DNA of 64,000 nt from Myoxocephalus aenaeus. Lineage: Eukaryota > Chordata > Actinopteri > Perciformes > Cottidae. The notes beneath the pieces are model-generated. The model did not search any database. It was not told the origin of the DNA and saw nothing but the letters and a program-made list of their open reading frames with translations. The DNA lies in assembly GCA_038501785.1 (NCBI GenBank), contig JBAMJR010000051.1:1840501-1904500 (forward strand), in the 5' to 3' direction. A program made the translations under genes and the position numbers. Positions 1 to 12,008 of the stretch are shown here, one piece after another (the stretch's first letter is position 1; each line of letters begins with the position of its first letter).

Positions 1-543
1 TTTTTGTACAAAAATATGTGCAACAAATGCTATCAATCTGAAAATATCTGAAAGTTATGAGACATAAGTGAGAAGGAGAAAGGATGTATATTGATTATAA
101 TTTTGTAAACCCTTTGATAATCTATTACCATAAATATATATATATTTTTTTAAATAATGATATATGACTTGGACAGGTTAATCTTCAAGTCCCAGCTTTC
201 AGATGATGTAAGACATATGTTGGTTGACCTGCTGTCCCTCACCCTTACACACTTCAGAAAGGCGATATAGGTGTTAAACTGTTATCTTAATGTTACTTAA
301 TGTAACTACACAACACACCCAGCTATATCTATTTCCTCTGCCTCAGACACAATCAAAGCATTGCAGATTAGCCCTTTCTTTATCAATTTTCCCAAACCGT
401 AATACTCTGCCAACCCACTTCCCCACTCCATCCTATGATTGGACAGAATTATATAAGCATATTTGGGGGAGGAGTTAAATGGTCCTTTTAAAAGTGGCAT
501 CAGGCACTGACCCACACAGTGAATCCAATCTACAGCCGACAAA
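1..543 (+). promoter_or_regulatory. beta1 upstream region and promoter
   Basis: The right-hand part of an alpha-beta spacer; the alpha gene it served lies left of the window. Motifs seen: TTATCT (an inverted GATA site) at 282-287, a CACCC box around 315-320, an inverted CCAAT (ATTGG) at 438-442, a G-rich GGGGGAGGAG around 467-476, and a TATA-like TTTTAAAA at 486-493 about 50 bp before the ATG. The same set recurs ahead of beta2-beta7. The 96-bp LINE tail found ahead of beta2 and beta3 is absent here. Site calls rest on motif match and recurrence only. Confidence 0.7.
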
Positions 544-1208
544 ATGGTCAAATGGACAGACTTCGAGCGCGCCACCATCCAGGACATCTTCTCCAAGATG
601 GACTATGAGTCCGTGGGCCCTGCAGCTCTTTCCAGGTGAGGCATCGTTTCAGTTTTGTATATGTTTTCCTTCACATGAATTTATAAAAAGAAGTGGATTA
701 ACAAATTCATTTTTAATTACAAGTTATGCATGTATGTCTGTGTTTCCTCAGGTGTCTGATCGTCTACCCCTGGACTCGGAGGTATTTCGGTAACTTTGGA
801 AACCTCTTCAACGCCGCTGCAATCATTGGAAATCCACTGGTTGCAAAACACGGAACAATTATCCTTCGCGATCTGGAGTGTGGTGTGAAGAACATGGACA
901 ACCTGAAGGAAGCCTACGCCGAGCTGAGCGTGCTGCACTCTGAGAAGCTGCACGTGGACCCCGACAATTTCAGGGTAAAGTTTTGGAACTAATAAAAGTT
1001 GATAATCATGTTCAACAATTACTTAAAAAACGACCAACCTTTCATGTTGCTGATGTTTCTGATGCTTGTTGTGTTGCAGCTCATTTCCGACTGCCTGACC
1101 ATTGTGGTTGCTGCTCAGATGGGCAAAGCCTTCACTGGTGAAGTCCAGGCAGCTTTCCAGAAGTTCCTGGCCGTGGTGGTGTCCGCCCTGGGAAAACAGT
1201 ACCATTAG
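544..1208 (+). CDS. hbb: beta-globin chain, beta1 (class I)
   Basis: Haemoglobin beta subunit, 147 codons including Met, in three exons: 544-635, 752-974 and 1080-1208, all with GT/AG introns. The distal haem His (E7, residue 64) and proximal His (F8, residue 93, followed by Ser94) are present, and the chain ends in Tyr-His. Residue 40, Gln in every other beta copy here, is Arg (motif W-T-R-R-Y). Residue 74 is Cys, as in beta2 and beta3. Exon 1 starts MVKW where all others read MVEW. AATAAA signals lie at 1284-1293. It converges on alpha1. No frame break is seen. Confidence 0.95.
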
Positions 1209-1634
1209 AGAGCTGCAACAGAAGACCTCACATGCTGATCATGAAAAGCTCTGTGTTTTTTTTTTACATGTCTCAAAGACGTAAATAAATAAAAAATCAG
1301 CATTTTAACAAGTGTTGTATCTTTATTCTTTCTGCTTTTATTGTCAAAGTAAGACCATGTGAAAATGATATTATGAAAGCCTTTTTATAACATATAATTA
1401 TGCTCAGGGGTGGAAAAAGCTATACTTAAAAGAAGCACAATATTCATCATGTAGGATAACCACTTTCAAAGTTTTACTTTAGGATTTATTATAATAATAA
1501 TTTCTTCTCCTTAGGTGTCAACATCCTTAACTCTGAACCACGGTGATCGCCCCCATCACCCCATCACCACCAACCCCTACACTCCTACACAACAGACACC
1601 TTCCTCCAATGACTATACACACTTTCACTTTGCT

Positions 1635-1721
<87 letters not shown>

Positions 1722-1905
1722 CTACATACATATATATTTATACTGTCGACATTGTATGCAGCACACTGCACTTTTACTGCTTTATTTTGCTCTCTGGTCA
1801 GATGCTAAACTGCATTTTGTTTTCCCAGTAATTGTAGTCTGCAATGATAATAAAGTTGAATCTGAATTCATCACAATGTATGTTTTGTATTATTATAATG
1901 CACTT

Positions 1906-1954
<49 letters not shown>

Positions 1955-2559
1955 TGGTGAAATATATGTATTATTATTAGATTATTAAAATATTTCTCTT
2001 TGAAATATAATGGGGGATGAATTGAAAATAGTCTAGTAAAACAAAAAAACGGAAGCTGTGGGGCAACTATAAAGATGTATTTACAAACATGTATAAGAGC
2101 TAACCATATGGCATATTACTAATATTACTCTCTTTCTCTCTCTCTCTTCATGCTTTTATGGTCGAATTAAGACAATGTGAAAATTATATTATAAAAGCCT
2201 TTTTCAAAATATATAGTTATATGCTCAGTTGTGGAAAAGGTATTTAAAGTAGCTCATCATGTAGGATGACCACTTTCAAAGTTTTACATGATGTATTATA
2301 ATAATCACAATGTATGATTTGTATTATTATAATGTACTTGATAATAATAATATGGTGTAGTATATGTATTATTATCAGATTATTAAAAGAGTTATTTTTG
2401 AAATATAATGGGGGAGAAGAGGATAAATTGAAAAAATTCTAGTAAAACAAAAAACGAAAGCTGTGGGGCAACTATATAATATAAAGATGTATTTGCACAA
2501 ATGTATAAGAGCTAAACTGATATATGGCATATTACTCATATTACGCTCTCTCTCTTTCT

Positions 2560-2657
<98 letters not shown>

Positions 2658-3022
2658 ATCTTGTGCTTCTGTTTTATGTTAAATACCTTTATATGAATCC
2701 TGTCAAATTTAAATATGTCTTTGTTTGTGTTTCATAAACAGCTATACTGCCTCTTTATATGTAGGAAAACCCCTCTGTTATTTGATGTTTTCTACAGCAT
2801 TGTAGGTCTTAATATCGTTATTCCAATATAAATTCCACTGAACTGACGCTTTGCATGCTGTTGAACTGACTTGAACTCGTTTTAATTTGTAGGTCTGCTC
2901 GAAAGAAATGAACACCACACAAACAGTTTCATTGCATTTGATCTTTTATTCATATTCTGACTGACAGAGAGTTTCTATATCTAAGACCATGCTGCTGTCC
3001 GTCAGCGGCTCCTGTTTACAGT
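1209..3022. repeat. beta1/alpha1 convergent spacer: microsatellites and LINE 3' tail
   Basis: Non-coding DNA between two tail-to-tail genes. It holds a TA repeat (about 1638-1730), an AAT repeat (1908-1953) and a GT repeat (2563-2655). A LINE-type 3' tail on + lies at about 1745-1866, ending in the AATAAAGTTGAATCTGAAT style common in fish L2/CR1-like elements. The stretch around 2140-2420 is a diverged second copy of about 1320-1420 and 1860-2030, so this spacer has an internal duplication. The alpha1 polyA signal (TTTATT on +) is at 2945-2950. Confidence 0.7.
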
Positions 3023-3746
3023 TTATCTGTATTTCTCAGAGAGGGCACGAGCCAGAGCAGCCAGGAACTTGTCCATGGCCACGTGGACCTCAGCAGTGAA
3101 GTCATCGGGGAACATGATGGCCAAGACCACGAGGATGTTGTGAGAGAGGATCTGTGAAAATAGAATAATGCAATTTAAAACAGGTTCAAGCATTATTACA
3201 CCAACTGAGTGTGAAATATTAAAAGGCTTCAAGATCAACAAGATGCAGTCTTTTCAATTAGATCTCGACAATAAAGCCAAAGAACAACAAACTACACTGA
3301 CGTGTACATCATCATCTATGACATCTACCTTGAAGTTGGCAGGGTCCACTCGCAGAGTGAAGGCATGCAGCTCACTGAGGTTCAGGAGACCCGCATTCAG
3401 GTCGTCCATTTTGCCCACAGCTTCTGCAACTCCACCCATCACGCTGTTTCCGTGCTTCTTCACCGGCTCAGATCCAGGGCTCAAGTCCTTCCAGTGGGAA
3501 AAGTAGCTCCTGGTCTGCGGGTAGACCACCAGCATCCTGAGTAACACATGAGAGTGGGTGAATGAGCGAGTAGCAGTAGGCTGAATAGATAGATTGTTTT
3601 AAATAAACAGGTATTTTAGGAGCATCTCGTGCAGTTTGTGGTTATATTTACCTGGACACAGCATCAGAGCCGATTTCCCCAGCCTTGCTAGACACCTTAG
3701 CCCAGAAGGCTTTGACTGCTGCCTTGTCCTTAGCGGTGAGACTCAT
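3023..3746 (-). CDS. hba: alpha-globin chain, alpha1 (class I)
   Basis: Haemoglobin alpha subunit, 143 codons including Met. Exons on the - strand: 3652-3746, 3329-3536 and 3023-3151; introns obey GT/AG. Distal His60 (K-K-H-G) and proximal His89 (S-E-L-H-A) are present and the C-terminus is K-Y-R, as expected for alpha chains. It differs from alpha2 and alpha3 by Ser at residue 20 (V-S-S-K against V-S-G-K). The start MSLTAKDK matches the usual fish alpha N-terminus. A TATA box reads TATAAAA at about 3797-3803. Head to head with beta2. Confidence 0.95.
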
Positions 3747-4989
3747 CTTCCTTGATGCTTGTTAGGTTGAATGCCGATCCGCCCAAACTTTGGTTATTTT
3801 ATACAGGAAGCAGCGCATGGGCGCACCCGGGCCACCTCCAAGATAGGCTGATGTGGACAGCTTCAAAGTGATATGATGCAGCTTGCATGAGATAAACTTC
3901 TCATGAAGACTATAGTTTGAAAGAAAACATGGCCACTTTATGCTGATCACATGAAGGTTTTTGCATGAAGTATGAATACGTTATTCTCGCCTATTTTGAA
4001 ATGGTGTATTCTGCATACTGGTACTTTAGTCCTTTAATTGCAAACATTGTTTATGACTGGAAAGCTGAGACTCTTGTGGTTTCAATGAACCCACAAAAAG
4101 TGTTTTAATGTGTGATGATGTTAGACCCCATAATACTAATAACAATTTCACATAGTAAGCATATTTTGGAACTTGCCTTAAATTACCTGTTGTGACCCAA
4201 CACAGTTTTATGTCAGTTCGTGAAAAAGTCAAGAAATCTATTGGTTTCATATACTGAGACACAAACTGTCAGTTTTTTCGTTTCCTTGATGTCTTAATGT
4301 GGTATTTTTGATCATTTTTATAAATCCTTGAGTGGTGAAAACATATTACATTTTTGTACAAAAATATGTGTAACAAATGCTATCAACCCAAAAATATCTG
4401 AAAGTTGGATGGATGGATATATACTTTATTCATCCCCAAGGGGAGATTTGTTGTTGAAGTAGCAGCTTACAGACACGAAAATAAAAATAACAATAACAGG
4501 GATGAAAGTTATGAGACATAAGTGAGAAGGAGAATGGATGTATATCCATTATAATGTTGTAAACCTTTTGATAATCTATTTCCACAAATACATATATCAT
4601 TTTAAATAATGATATATGACTTGGACAAGTTAATCTTCAGGTCCCAGCTTTCAGATGATGTAAGACATATGTTGGTTGACCTGCTCTCCCTTACGCTCTT
4701 CAGAAAGGCGGTATAGGTGTTAAACTGTTATCTTAATGTTTCTTAATGTAACTACACAACACACCCAGCTATATCTATTTCCTCTGCTTCGGACACAATC
4801 TAAGCATTGCAGATTAGTCCTTTCTTTATCAATTTTACCAAACCGTAATACTCTGCCAACCCACTTCCCCAATCCATCCTATGATTGGACAGGATTCTAT
4901 AAGCATATTTGGGGGAGGAGTTAAATGGTCCTTTAAAAAGTGGCATCAGGCACTGACCCACACAGTGAAGCCAATCTACAGCCGACAAA
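3747..4989. promoter_or_regulatory. alpha1/beta2 divergent promoter spacer
   Basis: Shared 1.24-kb control region. Alpha side: TATA at about 3797-3803 and a GATA site (AGATAA, 3890-3895) inside a conserved CATGAGATAAACTTCTCATG stretch. Beta side: TTATCT at 4728-4733, inverted CCAAT at 4884-4888, CTTTAAAAAG at 4931-4940. Nearly identical to the alpha2/beta3 spacer. It carries a 96-bp insertion at 4407-4502. Confidence 0.7.
4407..4502 (-). mobile_element. 5'-truncated LINE 3' tail with 8-bp target duplication
   Basis: Ninety-six bases absent from the beta1 and beta4 upstream regions, flanked by direct repeats TGAAAGTT at 4399-4406 and 4503-4510. Read on the - strand it ends in a polyA-signal-like GATGAATAAAGT and a short GGAT-type tail, the form of a fish LINE 3' end. 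The same insertion with the same target duplication lies ahead of beta3, so it predates that duplication. Confidence 0.75.
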
Positions 4990-5653
4990 ATGGTTGAATG
5001 GACAGACTTCGAGCGCGCCACCATCAAGGATGTCTTCTCCAAGATGGACTATGAGTCCGTGGGCCCTGCAGCTCTTTCCAGGTGAGGCATTGTTTCTGTT
5101 TTTTATATGTTTTCCTTCACATGAATGTATAAAAAGAAGTGCATTGACAAATTCATTTTTAATTATGAGTTATGCATGTACATCCATATTTCCTCAGGTG
5201 TCTGATCGTCTACCCCTGGACTCAGAGGTATTTCGGGAACTTTGGAAACCTCTTCAACGCCGCTGCAATCATTGGAAATCCACTGGTTGCAAAACACGGA
5301 ACAATTATCCTTCGCGATCTGGAGTGTGGTGTGAAGAACATGGACAACCTGAAGGAAGCCTACGCCGAGCTGAGCGTGCTGCACTCTGAGAAGCTGCACG
5401 TGGACCCTGACAATTTCAGGGTAAGTTGTGGAACGAATAAAAGCTGATAATCATGTTCAACAATTACTTAAAAGATTACCAACCTTTCATGTTGCTGATG
5501 TTTCTGATGCTTGTTGTTTTGCAGCTCATTTCCGACTGCCTGACCATTGTGGTTGCTGCTCAGATGGGCAAAGCCTTCACTGGTGAAGTCCAGGCAGCTT
5601 TCCAGAAGTTCCTGGCCGTGGTGGTGTCCGCCCTGGGAAAACAGTACCATTAG
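4990..5653 (+). CDS. hbb: beta-globin chain, beta2 (class I)
   Basis: Three exons, 4990-5081, 5198-5420 and 5525-5653, giving 147 codons with His64, His93 and C-terminal Tyr-His. Exon 1 reads ...T-I-K-D-V-F, so Lys13 and Val15 replace the Gln and Ile of beta1. It keeps Cys74. Intron 2 ends TTTTGCAG where beta1 has GTGTTGCAG. AATAAA at 5706-5715. Protein nearly identical to beta3 (Ala85 here, Thr85 there). Confidence 0.95.
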
Positions 5654-6000
5654 AGAGCTGCAACAGAAGACCCCATGCTGCATTTTTACATGTCTCAAAG
5701 GCGTAAATAAATAAAACAATTAGCATTTTAACAAGTTTGATGTCTTTTTTCTTTCTGCTTTTATTGTAAAAGCAAGGCGATGTGAAAAGTATATTATGGA
5801 AGCCTTTTTCATAGCATATAATTATGCTCAGGGGTGAAAAAAGGTCTACTTAAAAGTAGCATAATATTCACATTGTAGGATGACCACTTTCAAAGTTTTA
5901 TTTTAGGATGTATTATAATAATAATTTCGTCCCCTCAACTGTCATTATCCTTAACTCTGAACCACGGTGATAGCCCCCATCACCGCCAACCCCTCCACTC

Positions 6001-6043
<43 letters not shown>

Positions 6044-6102
6044 TATCACCAGACAGCTTCCTCCAATGACTATACACACATGCACTTTGCTGTTTATGTT
6101 AC

Positions 6103-6180
<78 letters not shown>

Positions 6181-6433
6181 ATATTACATAAATATATATA
6201 TATATACAGTATATATAGACTGAAATTATCTGCATTTAAAATCCACTGTTTTTACTGTCCAATACTGTTTACACTGTCGACATTGTATGCAGCACACTGC
6301 ACTTTTACTGCTTTCTTTTGCACTCTGGAAAGATGCTAAACTGCATTTCGTTGTCATACTTGTACTCTGCAATGACAATAAAGTTGAATCTGAATAATCC
6401 CAATGTATGTTTTTGTATTATTATAATGCACTT

Positions 6434-6499
<66 letters not shown>

Positions 6500-7061
6500 T
6501 AGTGTAGTATATGTATTATTATTAGATTATTAAAATATTTCTATATAATGGGGGATGAATTGAAAAATATTCTAGTAAAACAAAAAAATGGAAGCTGTGG
6601 GGCAACTATACTATAAAGATGTATTTACACAAATGTATAAGAGCTAAACATATGGCATATTACTCATATTACTCTCTCTCTCTCTTCATGCTTTTATGGT
6701 ATTGATATTATAAAAGCCTTTTTCACAATATATAGTTACATGCACAGTGGTGGGAAAGGTATTTAAAAGTAGCTCATCATGTAGGATGACCACTTTAAAA
6801 GTTTTACATGATGTATTATAATAATCACAATGTATGATTTGTATTATTATAATGCTCTTGATAATAATAATATGCTGTAGTATATGTATTATTATTAGAT
6901 TATTAAAAGAGTTATCTTTGAAATATAATGGGGGAGAAGAGGATAAATTGAAAGTATTCTAGTAAAACAAAAAACGAAAGCTGTAGGGCAACTATATAAT
7001 ATAAAGATGTATTTGTACAAATGTATAAGAGCTAAACTGATATATGGCAAATTACTCATAT

Positions 7062-7099
<38 letters not shown>

Positions 7100-7480
7100 G
7101 TGTGTGTTTTGTTATAGAGCTCGTGCTTCTGTTTTGTTAAATACCTTTATATAAATCCTGTCAAATTTAAATAAGTTTTTGTTTGTGTTTCATAAACAGC
7201 TATAATGCCTCTTTAGATGTAGGAAAACCCCTCTGCTATTTGTTGTTTTCTACAGCATTTTAGATCTTAATATCGTTATTCCAATATCAATTCCACTGAA
7301 CTGATGCTTTGCATGCTGTTGACCTGAATTTAACCCGTTTTAATCTGTAGGTCTGCTCGAAAGAAATTAACACCACACAAACAGTTTCATTGCATTTGAT
7401 CTTTTATTCATCTTCTGACTGACAGAGAGTTTCTATATCTAAGACCATGCTGCTGTCCGTCAGCGGCTCCTGTTTACAGT
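5654..7480. repeat. beta2/alpha2 convergent spacer: microsatellites and LINE tail
   Basis: CA repeat at about 6003-6043, TA repeat at about 6107-6166, AAT repeat at about 6437-6500 and CT repeat at about 7063-7099. A LINE 3' tail at about 6235-6398 contains TTTCGTTGTCATACTTGT and AATAAAGTTGAATCTGAAT. The GT block of the beta1/alpha1 spacer is replaced by CT here. The alpha2 polyA signal is at 7403-7408. No gene is seen. Confidence 0.7.
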
Positions 7481-8251
7481 TTATCTGTATTTCTCAGAGA
7501 GGGCACGAGCCAGAGCAGCCAGGAACTTGTCCATGGCCACGTGGACCTCAGCGGTGAAGTCGTCGGGGAACATGATGGCCAAGACCACGAGGATGTTGTG
7601 AGAGAGGATCTGTGAAAATAGAATAATGCAATTTAAAAGATGATCAAGCATTATTAAACCTACTGAGTGTAAAATATCAAAAGGCTCCAAGATCCACAAG
7701 ATGCGGTCTTTTCAATTAGATCTCGACACCAAAGCCAAAGAACAACAAACTAACATCTTCCTGTTCCTCCTCTTCCTCCACCGCTCTATGCTCTACACTG
7801 ACATGTAAATCATCATCTATGACATCTACCTTGAAGTTGGCCGGGTCCACTCGCAGAGTGAAGGCATGCAGCTCACTGAGGTTCAGGAGACCTGCATTCA
7901 GGTCGTCCATTTTGCTCACAGCTTCTGCAACTCCACCCATCACGCTCCTTCCATGCTTCTTCACCGGCTCAGATCCAGGGCTCAAGTCCTTCCAGTGGGA
8001 AAAGTAGCTCCTGGTCTGCGGGTAGACCACCAGCATCCTGAGTAACACATGAGAGTGGGAAAATAAGCGAGTAGCAATAGGCTGAATAGATAGATAGATT
8101 GGTTTAAACAAACAGGTACTTTAGGAGCATCTCGTGCAGTTTGTGGTTATATTTACCTGGACACAGCATCAGAGCCGATTTCCCCAGCCTTGCCAGACAC
8201 CTTAGCCCAGAAGGCTTTGACTGCTGCCTTGTCCTTAGCGGTGAGACTCAT
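7481..8251 (-). CDS. hba: alpha-globin chain, alpha2 (class I)
   Basis: Exons on the - strand: 8157-8251, 7830-8037 and 7481-7609; 143 codons. His60 and His89 are present, C-terminus K-Y-R. Differences from alpha1: Gly20, Arg62 after K-K-H-G, and Ser73 in A-V-S-K. Intron 2 is longer than in alpha1 because of an extra GAGGAAGAGG-rich stretch near 7760-7790. TATA at about 8302-8308. Confidence 0.95.
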
Positions 8252-9492
8252 CTTCCTTGATGCTTGTTAGGTTGAATGCCGATCCGCCCAAACTTTGGTT
8301 ATTTTATACAGGAAGCAGCGCATGGGCGCACCCGGGCCACCTCCAAGATAGGCTGATGTGGACAGCTTCAAAGTGATATGATGCAGCTTGCATGAGATAA
8401 ACTTCTCATGAAGACTATAGTTTGAAAGAAAACATGGCCACTTTATGCTGATCACATGAAGGTTTTTGCATGAAGTATGAATACGTTATTCTCGCCTATT
8501 TTGAAATGGTGTATTCTGCATACTGGTACTTTAGTCCTTTAATTGCAAACATTGTTTATGACTGGAAAGCTGAGACTCTTGTGGTTTCAATAAACCCACC
8601 AAAAGTGTTTTAATGTGTGATGATGTTAGACCCCATAATACTAATAACAATTTCACATAGTAAGCATGTTTTGGAACTTGCCTTAAATTACCTTGTGACC
8701 CAACACAGTTTTATGTCAGTTCGTGAAAAAGTCAAGAAATCTATTGGTTTCACATACAGAGACACAAACTGTCAGTTTTTTCGTTTCCTTGATGTCTTAA
8801 TGTGGTATTTTTGATCATTTTTATAAATCCTTGAGTGGTGAAAACATATTACATTTTTGTACAAAAATATGTGTAACAAATGCTATCAACCCAAAAATAT
8901 CTGAAAGTTGGATGGATGGATATATACTTTATTCATCCCCAAGGGGAGATTTGTTGTTGAAGTAGCAGCTTACAGACACGAAAATAAAAATAACAATAAC
9001 AGGGATGAAAGTTATGAGACATAAGTGAGAAGGAGAATGGATGTATATCCATTATAATGTTGTAAACCTTTTGATAATCTATTTCCACAAATACATATAT
9101 CATTTTAAATAATGATATATGACTTGGACAGGTTAATCTTCAGGTCCCAGCTTTCAGATGATGTAAGACATATGTTGGTTGACCTGCTGTCCCTTACGCT
9201 CTTCAGAAAGGCGGTATAGGTGTTAAACTGTTATCTTAATGTTTCTTAATGTAACTACACAACACACCCAGCTATATCTATTTCCTCTGCTTCGGACACA
9301 ATCTAAGCATTGCAGATTAGTCCTTTCTTTATCAATGTTCCCAAACCGTAATACTCTGCCAACCCACTTCCCCAATCCATCCTATGATTGGACAGGATTC
9401 TATAAGCATATTTGGGGGAGGAGTTAAATGGTCCTTTAAAAAGTGGCATCAGGCACTGACCCACACAGTGAAGCCAATCTACAGCCGACAAA
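8252..9492. promoter_or_regulatory. alpha2/beta3 divergent promoter spacer
   Basis: Almost identical to the alpha1/beta2 spacer (1241 against 1243 bp). Beta side: TTATCT at 9231-9236, inverted CCAAT at 9387-9391, CTTTAAAAAG at 9434-9443. Alpha side: TATA at about 8302-8308 and the CATGAGATAAACTTCTCATG element near 8390-8410. Carries the same LINE-tail insertion as its sister. Confidence 0.7.
8910..9005 (-). mobile_element. LINE 3' tail insertion, second copy
   Basis: Same 96-bp insertion as at 4407-4502, with target duplications TGAAAGTT at 8902-8909 and 9006-9013. It was copied with the 4.5-kb globin unit rather than inserted again. Confidence 0.75.
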
Positions 9493-10156
9493 ATGGTTGA
9501 ATGGACAGACTTCGAGCGCGCCACCATCAAGGATGTCTTCTCCAAGATGGACTATGAGTCCGTGGGCCCTGCAGCTCTTTCCAGGTGAGGCATTGTTTCT
9601 GTTTTTCATATGTTTTCCTTCACATGAATGTATAAAAAGAAGTGCATTGACAAATTCATTTTTAATTATGAGTTATGCATGTACATCCATATTTCCTCAG
9701 GTGTCTGATCGTCTACCCCTGGACTCAGAGGTATTTCGGGAACTTTGGAAACCTCTTCAACGCCGCTGCAATCATTGGAAATCCACTGGTTGCAAAACAC
9801 GGAACAATTATCCTTCGCGATCTGGAGTGTGGTGTGAAGAACATGGACAACCTGAAGGAAACCTACGCCGAGCTGAGCGTGCTGCACTCTGAGAAGCTGC
9901 ACGTGGACCCTGACAATTTCAGGGTAAGTTGTGGAACGAATAAAAGCTGATAATCATGTTCAACAATTACTTAAAAGATTACCAACCTTTCATGTTGCTG
10001 ATGTTTCTGATGCTTGTTGTTTTGCAGCTCATTTCCGACTGCCTGACCATTGTGGTTGCTGCTCAGATGGGCAAGGCCTTCACTGGTGAAGTCCAGGCAG
10101 CTTTCCAGAAGTTCCTGGCCGTGGTGGTGTCCGCCCTGGGAAAACAGTACCATTAG
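9493..10156 (+). CDS. hbb: beta-globin chain, beta3 (class I)
   Basis: Exons 9493-9584, 9701-9923 and 10028-10156; 147 codons; His64, His93 and C-terminal Tyr-His. Differs from beta2 in protein only at residue 85 (Thr for Ala, as in beta4), plus silent changes such as AAG for AAA at G-K-A-F. The ATG lies 4503 bp after that of beta2, the unit length of this recent tandem duplication. AATAAA at 10209-10214. Confidence 0.95.
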
Positions 10157-10503
10157 AGAGCTGCAACAGAAGACCCCATGCTGCATTTTTACATGTCTCA
10201 AAGGCGTAAATAAATAAAACAATTAGCATTTTAACAAGTTTGATGTCTTTTTTCTTTCTGCTTTTATTGTAAAAGCAAGGCGATGTGAAAAGTATATTAT
10301 GGAAGCCTTTTTCATAGCATATAATTATGCTCAGGGGTGAAAAAAGGTCTACTTAAAAGTAGCATAATATTCACATTGTAGGATGACCACTTTCAAAGTT
10401 TTATTTTAGGATGTATTATAATAATAATTTCGTCCCCTCAACTGTCATTATCCTTAACTCTGAACCACGGTGATAGCCCCCATCACCGCCAACCCCTCCA
10501 CTC

Positions 10504-10553
<50 letters not shown>

Positions 10554-10627
10554 GCACACACGCACACATATCACCAGACAGCTTCCTCCAATGACTATAC
10601 ACACATGCACTTTGCTGTTTATGTTAC

Positions 10628-10700
<73 letters not shown>

Positions 10701-10977
10701 TTATATATATATTTATATTTATATATATATTACATAAATATATATATATACAGTATATATAGACTGAAATTATCTGCATTTAAAATCCACTGTTTTTACT
10801 GTCCAATACTGTTTACACTGTCGACATTGTATGCAGCACACTGCACTTTTACTGCTTTCTTTTGCACTCTGGAAAGATGCTAAACTGCATTTCGTTGTCA
10901 TACTTGTACTCTGCAATGACAATAAAGTTGAATCTGAATAATCCCAATGTATGTTTTTGTATTATTATAATGCACTT

Positions 10978-11019
<42 letters not shown>

Positions 11020-11581
11020 TAGTGTAGTATATGTATTATTATTAGATTATTAAAATATTTCTATATAATGGGGGATGAATTGAAAAATATTCTAGTAAAA
11101 CAAAAAAATGGAAGCTGTGGGGCAACTATACTATAAAGATGTATTTACACAAATGTATAAGAGCTAAACATATGGCATATTACTCATATTACTCTCTCTC
11201 TCTCTTCATGCTTTTATGGTATTGATATTATAAAAGCCTTTTTCACAATATATAGTTATATGCACAGTGGTGGGAAAGGTATTTAAAAGTAGCTCATCAT
11301 GTAGGATGACCACTTTAAAAGTTTTACATGATGTATTATAATAATCACAATGTATGATTTGTATTATTATAATGCTCTTGATAATAATAATATGCTGTAG
11401 TATATGTATTATTATTAGATTATTAAAAGAGTTATCTTTGAAATATAATGGGGGAGAAGAGGATAAATTGAAAGTATTCTAGTAAAACAAAAAACGAAAG
11501 CTGTAGGGCAACTATATAATATAAAGATGTATTTGTACAAATGTATAAGAGCTAAACTGATATATGGCAAATTACTCATAT

Positions 11582-11627
<46 letters not shown>

Positions 11628-12008
11628 GTGTGTGTTTTGTTATAGAGCTCGTGCTTCTGTTTTGTTAAATACCTTTATATAAATCCTGTCAAATTTAAAT
11701 AAGTTTTTGTTTGTGTTTCATAAACAGCTATATTGCCTCTTTAGATGTAGGAAAAACCTTCTGCTATTAGTTGTTTTCTAAAGCATTTTAGATCTTAATA
11801 TCGTTATTCCAATATCAATTCCACTGAACTGATGCTTTGCATGCTGTTGACCTGAATTTAACCCGTTTTAATCTGTAGGTCTGCTCGAAAGAAATTAACA
11901 CCACACAAACAGTTTCATTGCATTTGATCTTTTATTCATATTCTGACTGACAGAGAGTTTCTATATCTAAGACCATGCTGCTGTCCGTCAGCGGCTCCTG
12001 TTTACAGT
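10157..12008. repeat. beta3/alpha3 convergent spacer: microsatellites and LINE tail
   Basis: A close copy of the beta2/alpha2 spacer with different repeat lengths: CA at about 10505-10568, TA at about 10629-10690, AAT at about 10981-11019, CT at about 11582-11627. LINE 3' tail at about 10790-10940. The alpha3 polyA signal is at 11931-11936. No gene is seen. Confidence 0.7.

Noticed and set aside
717..953. Antisense open frames opposite every beta exon 2 and exon 3 (and + frames opposite alpha exons)
   Set aside because: They repeat in every copy because the sense exons are conserved; no start context or splice support.
1515..1980. Open frames rich in Tyr-Ile or Asn
   Set aside because: Translations of TA and AAT microsatellites.
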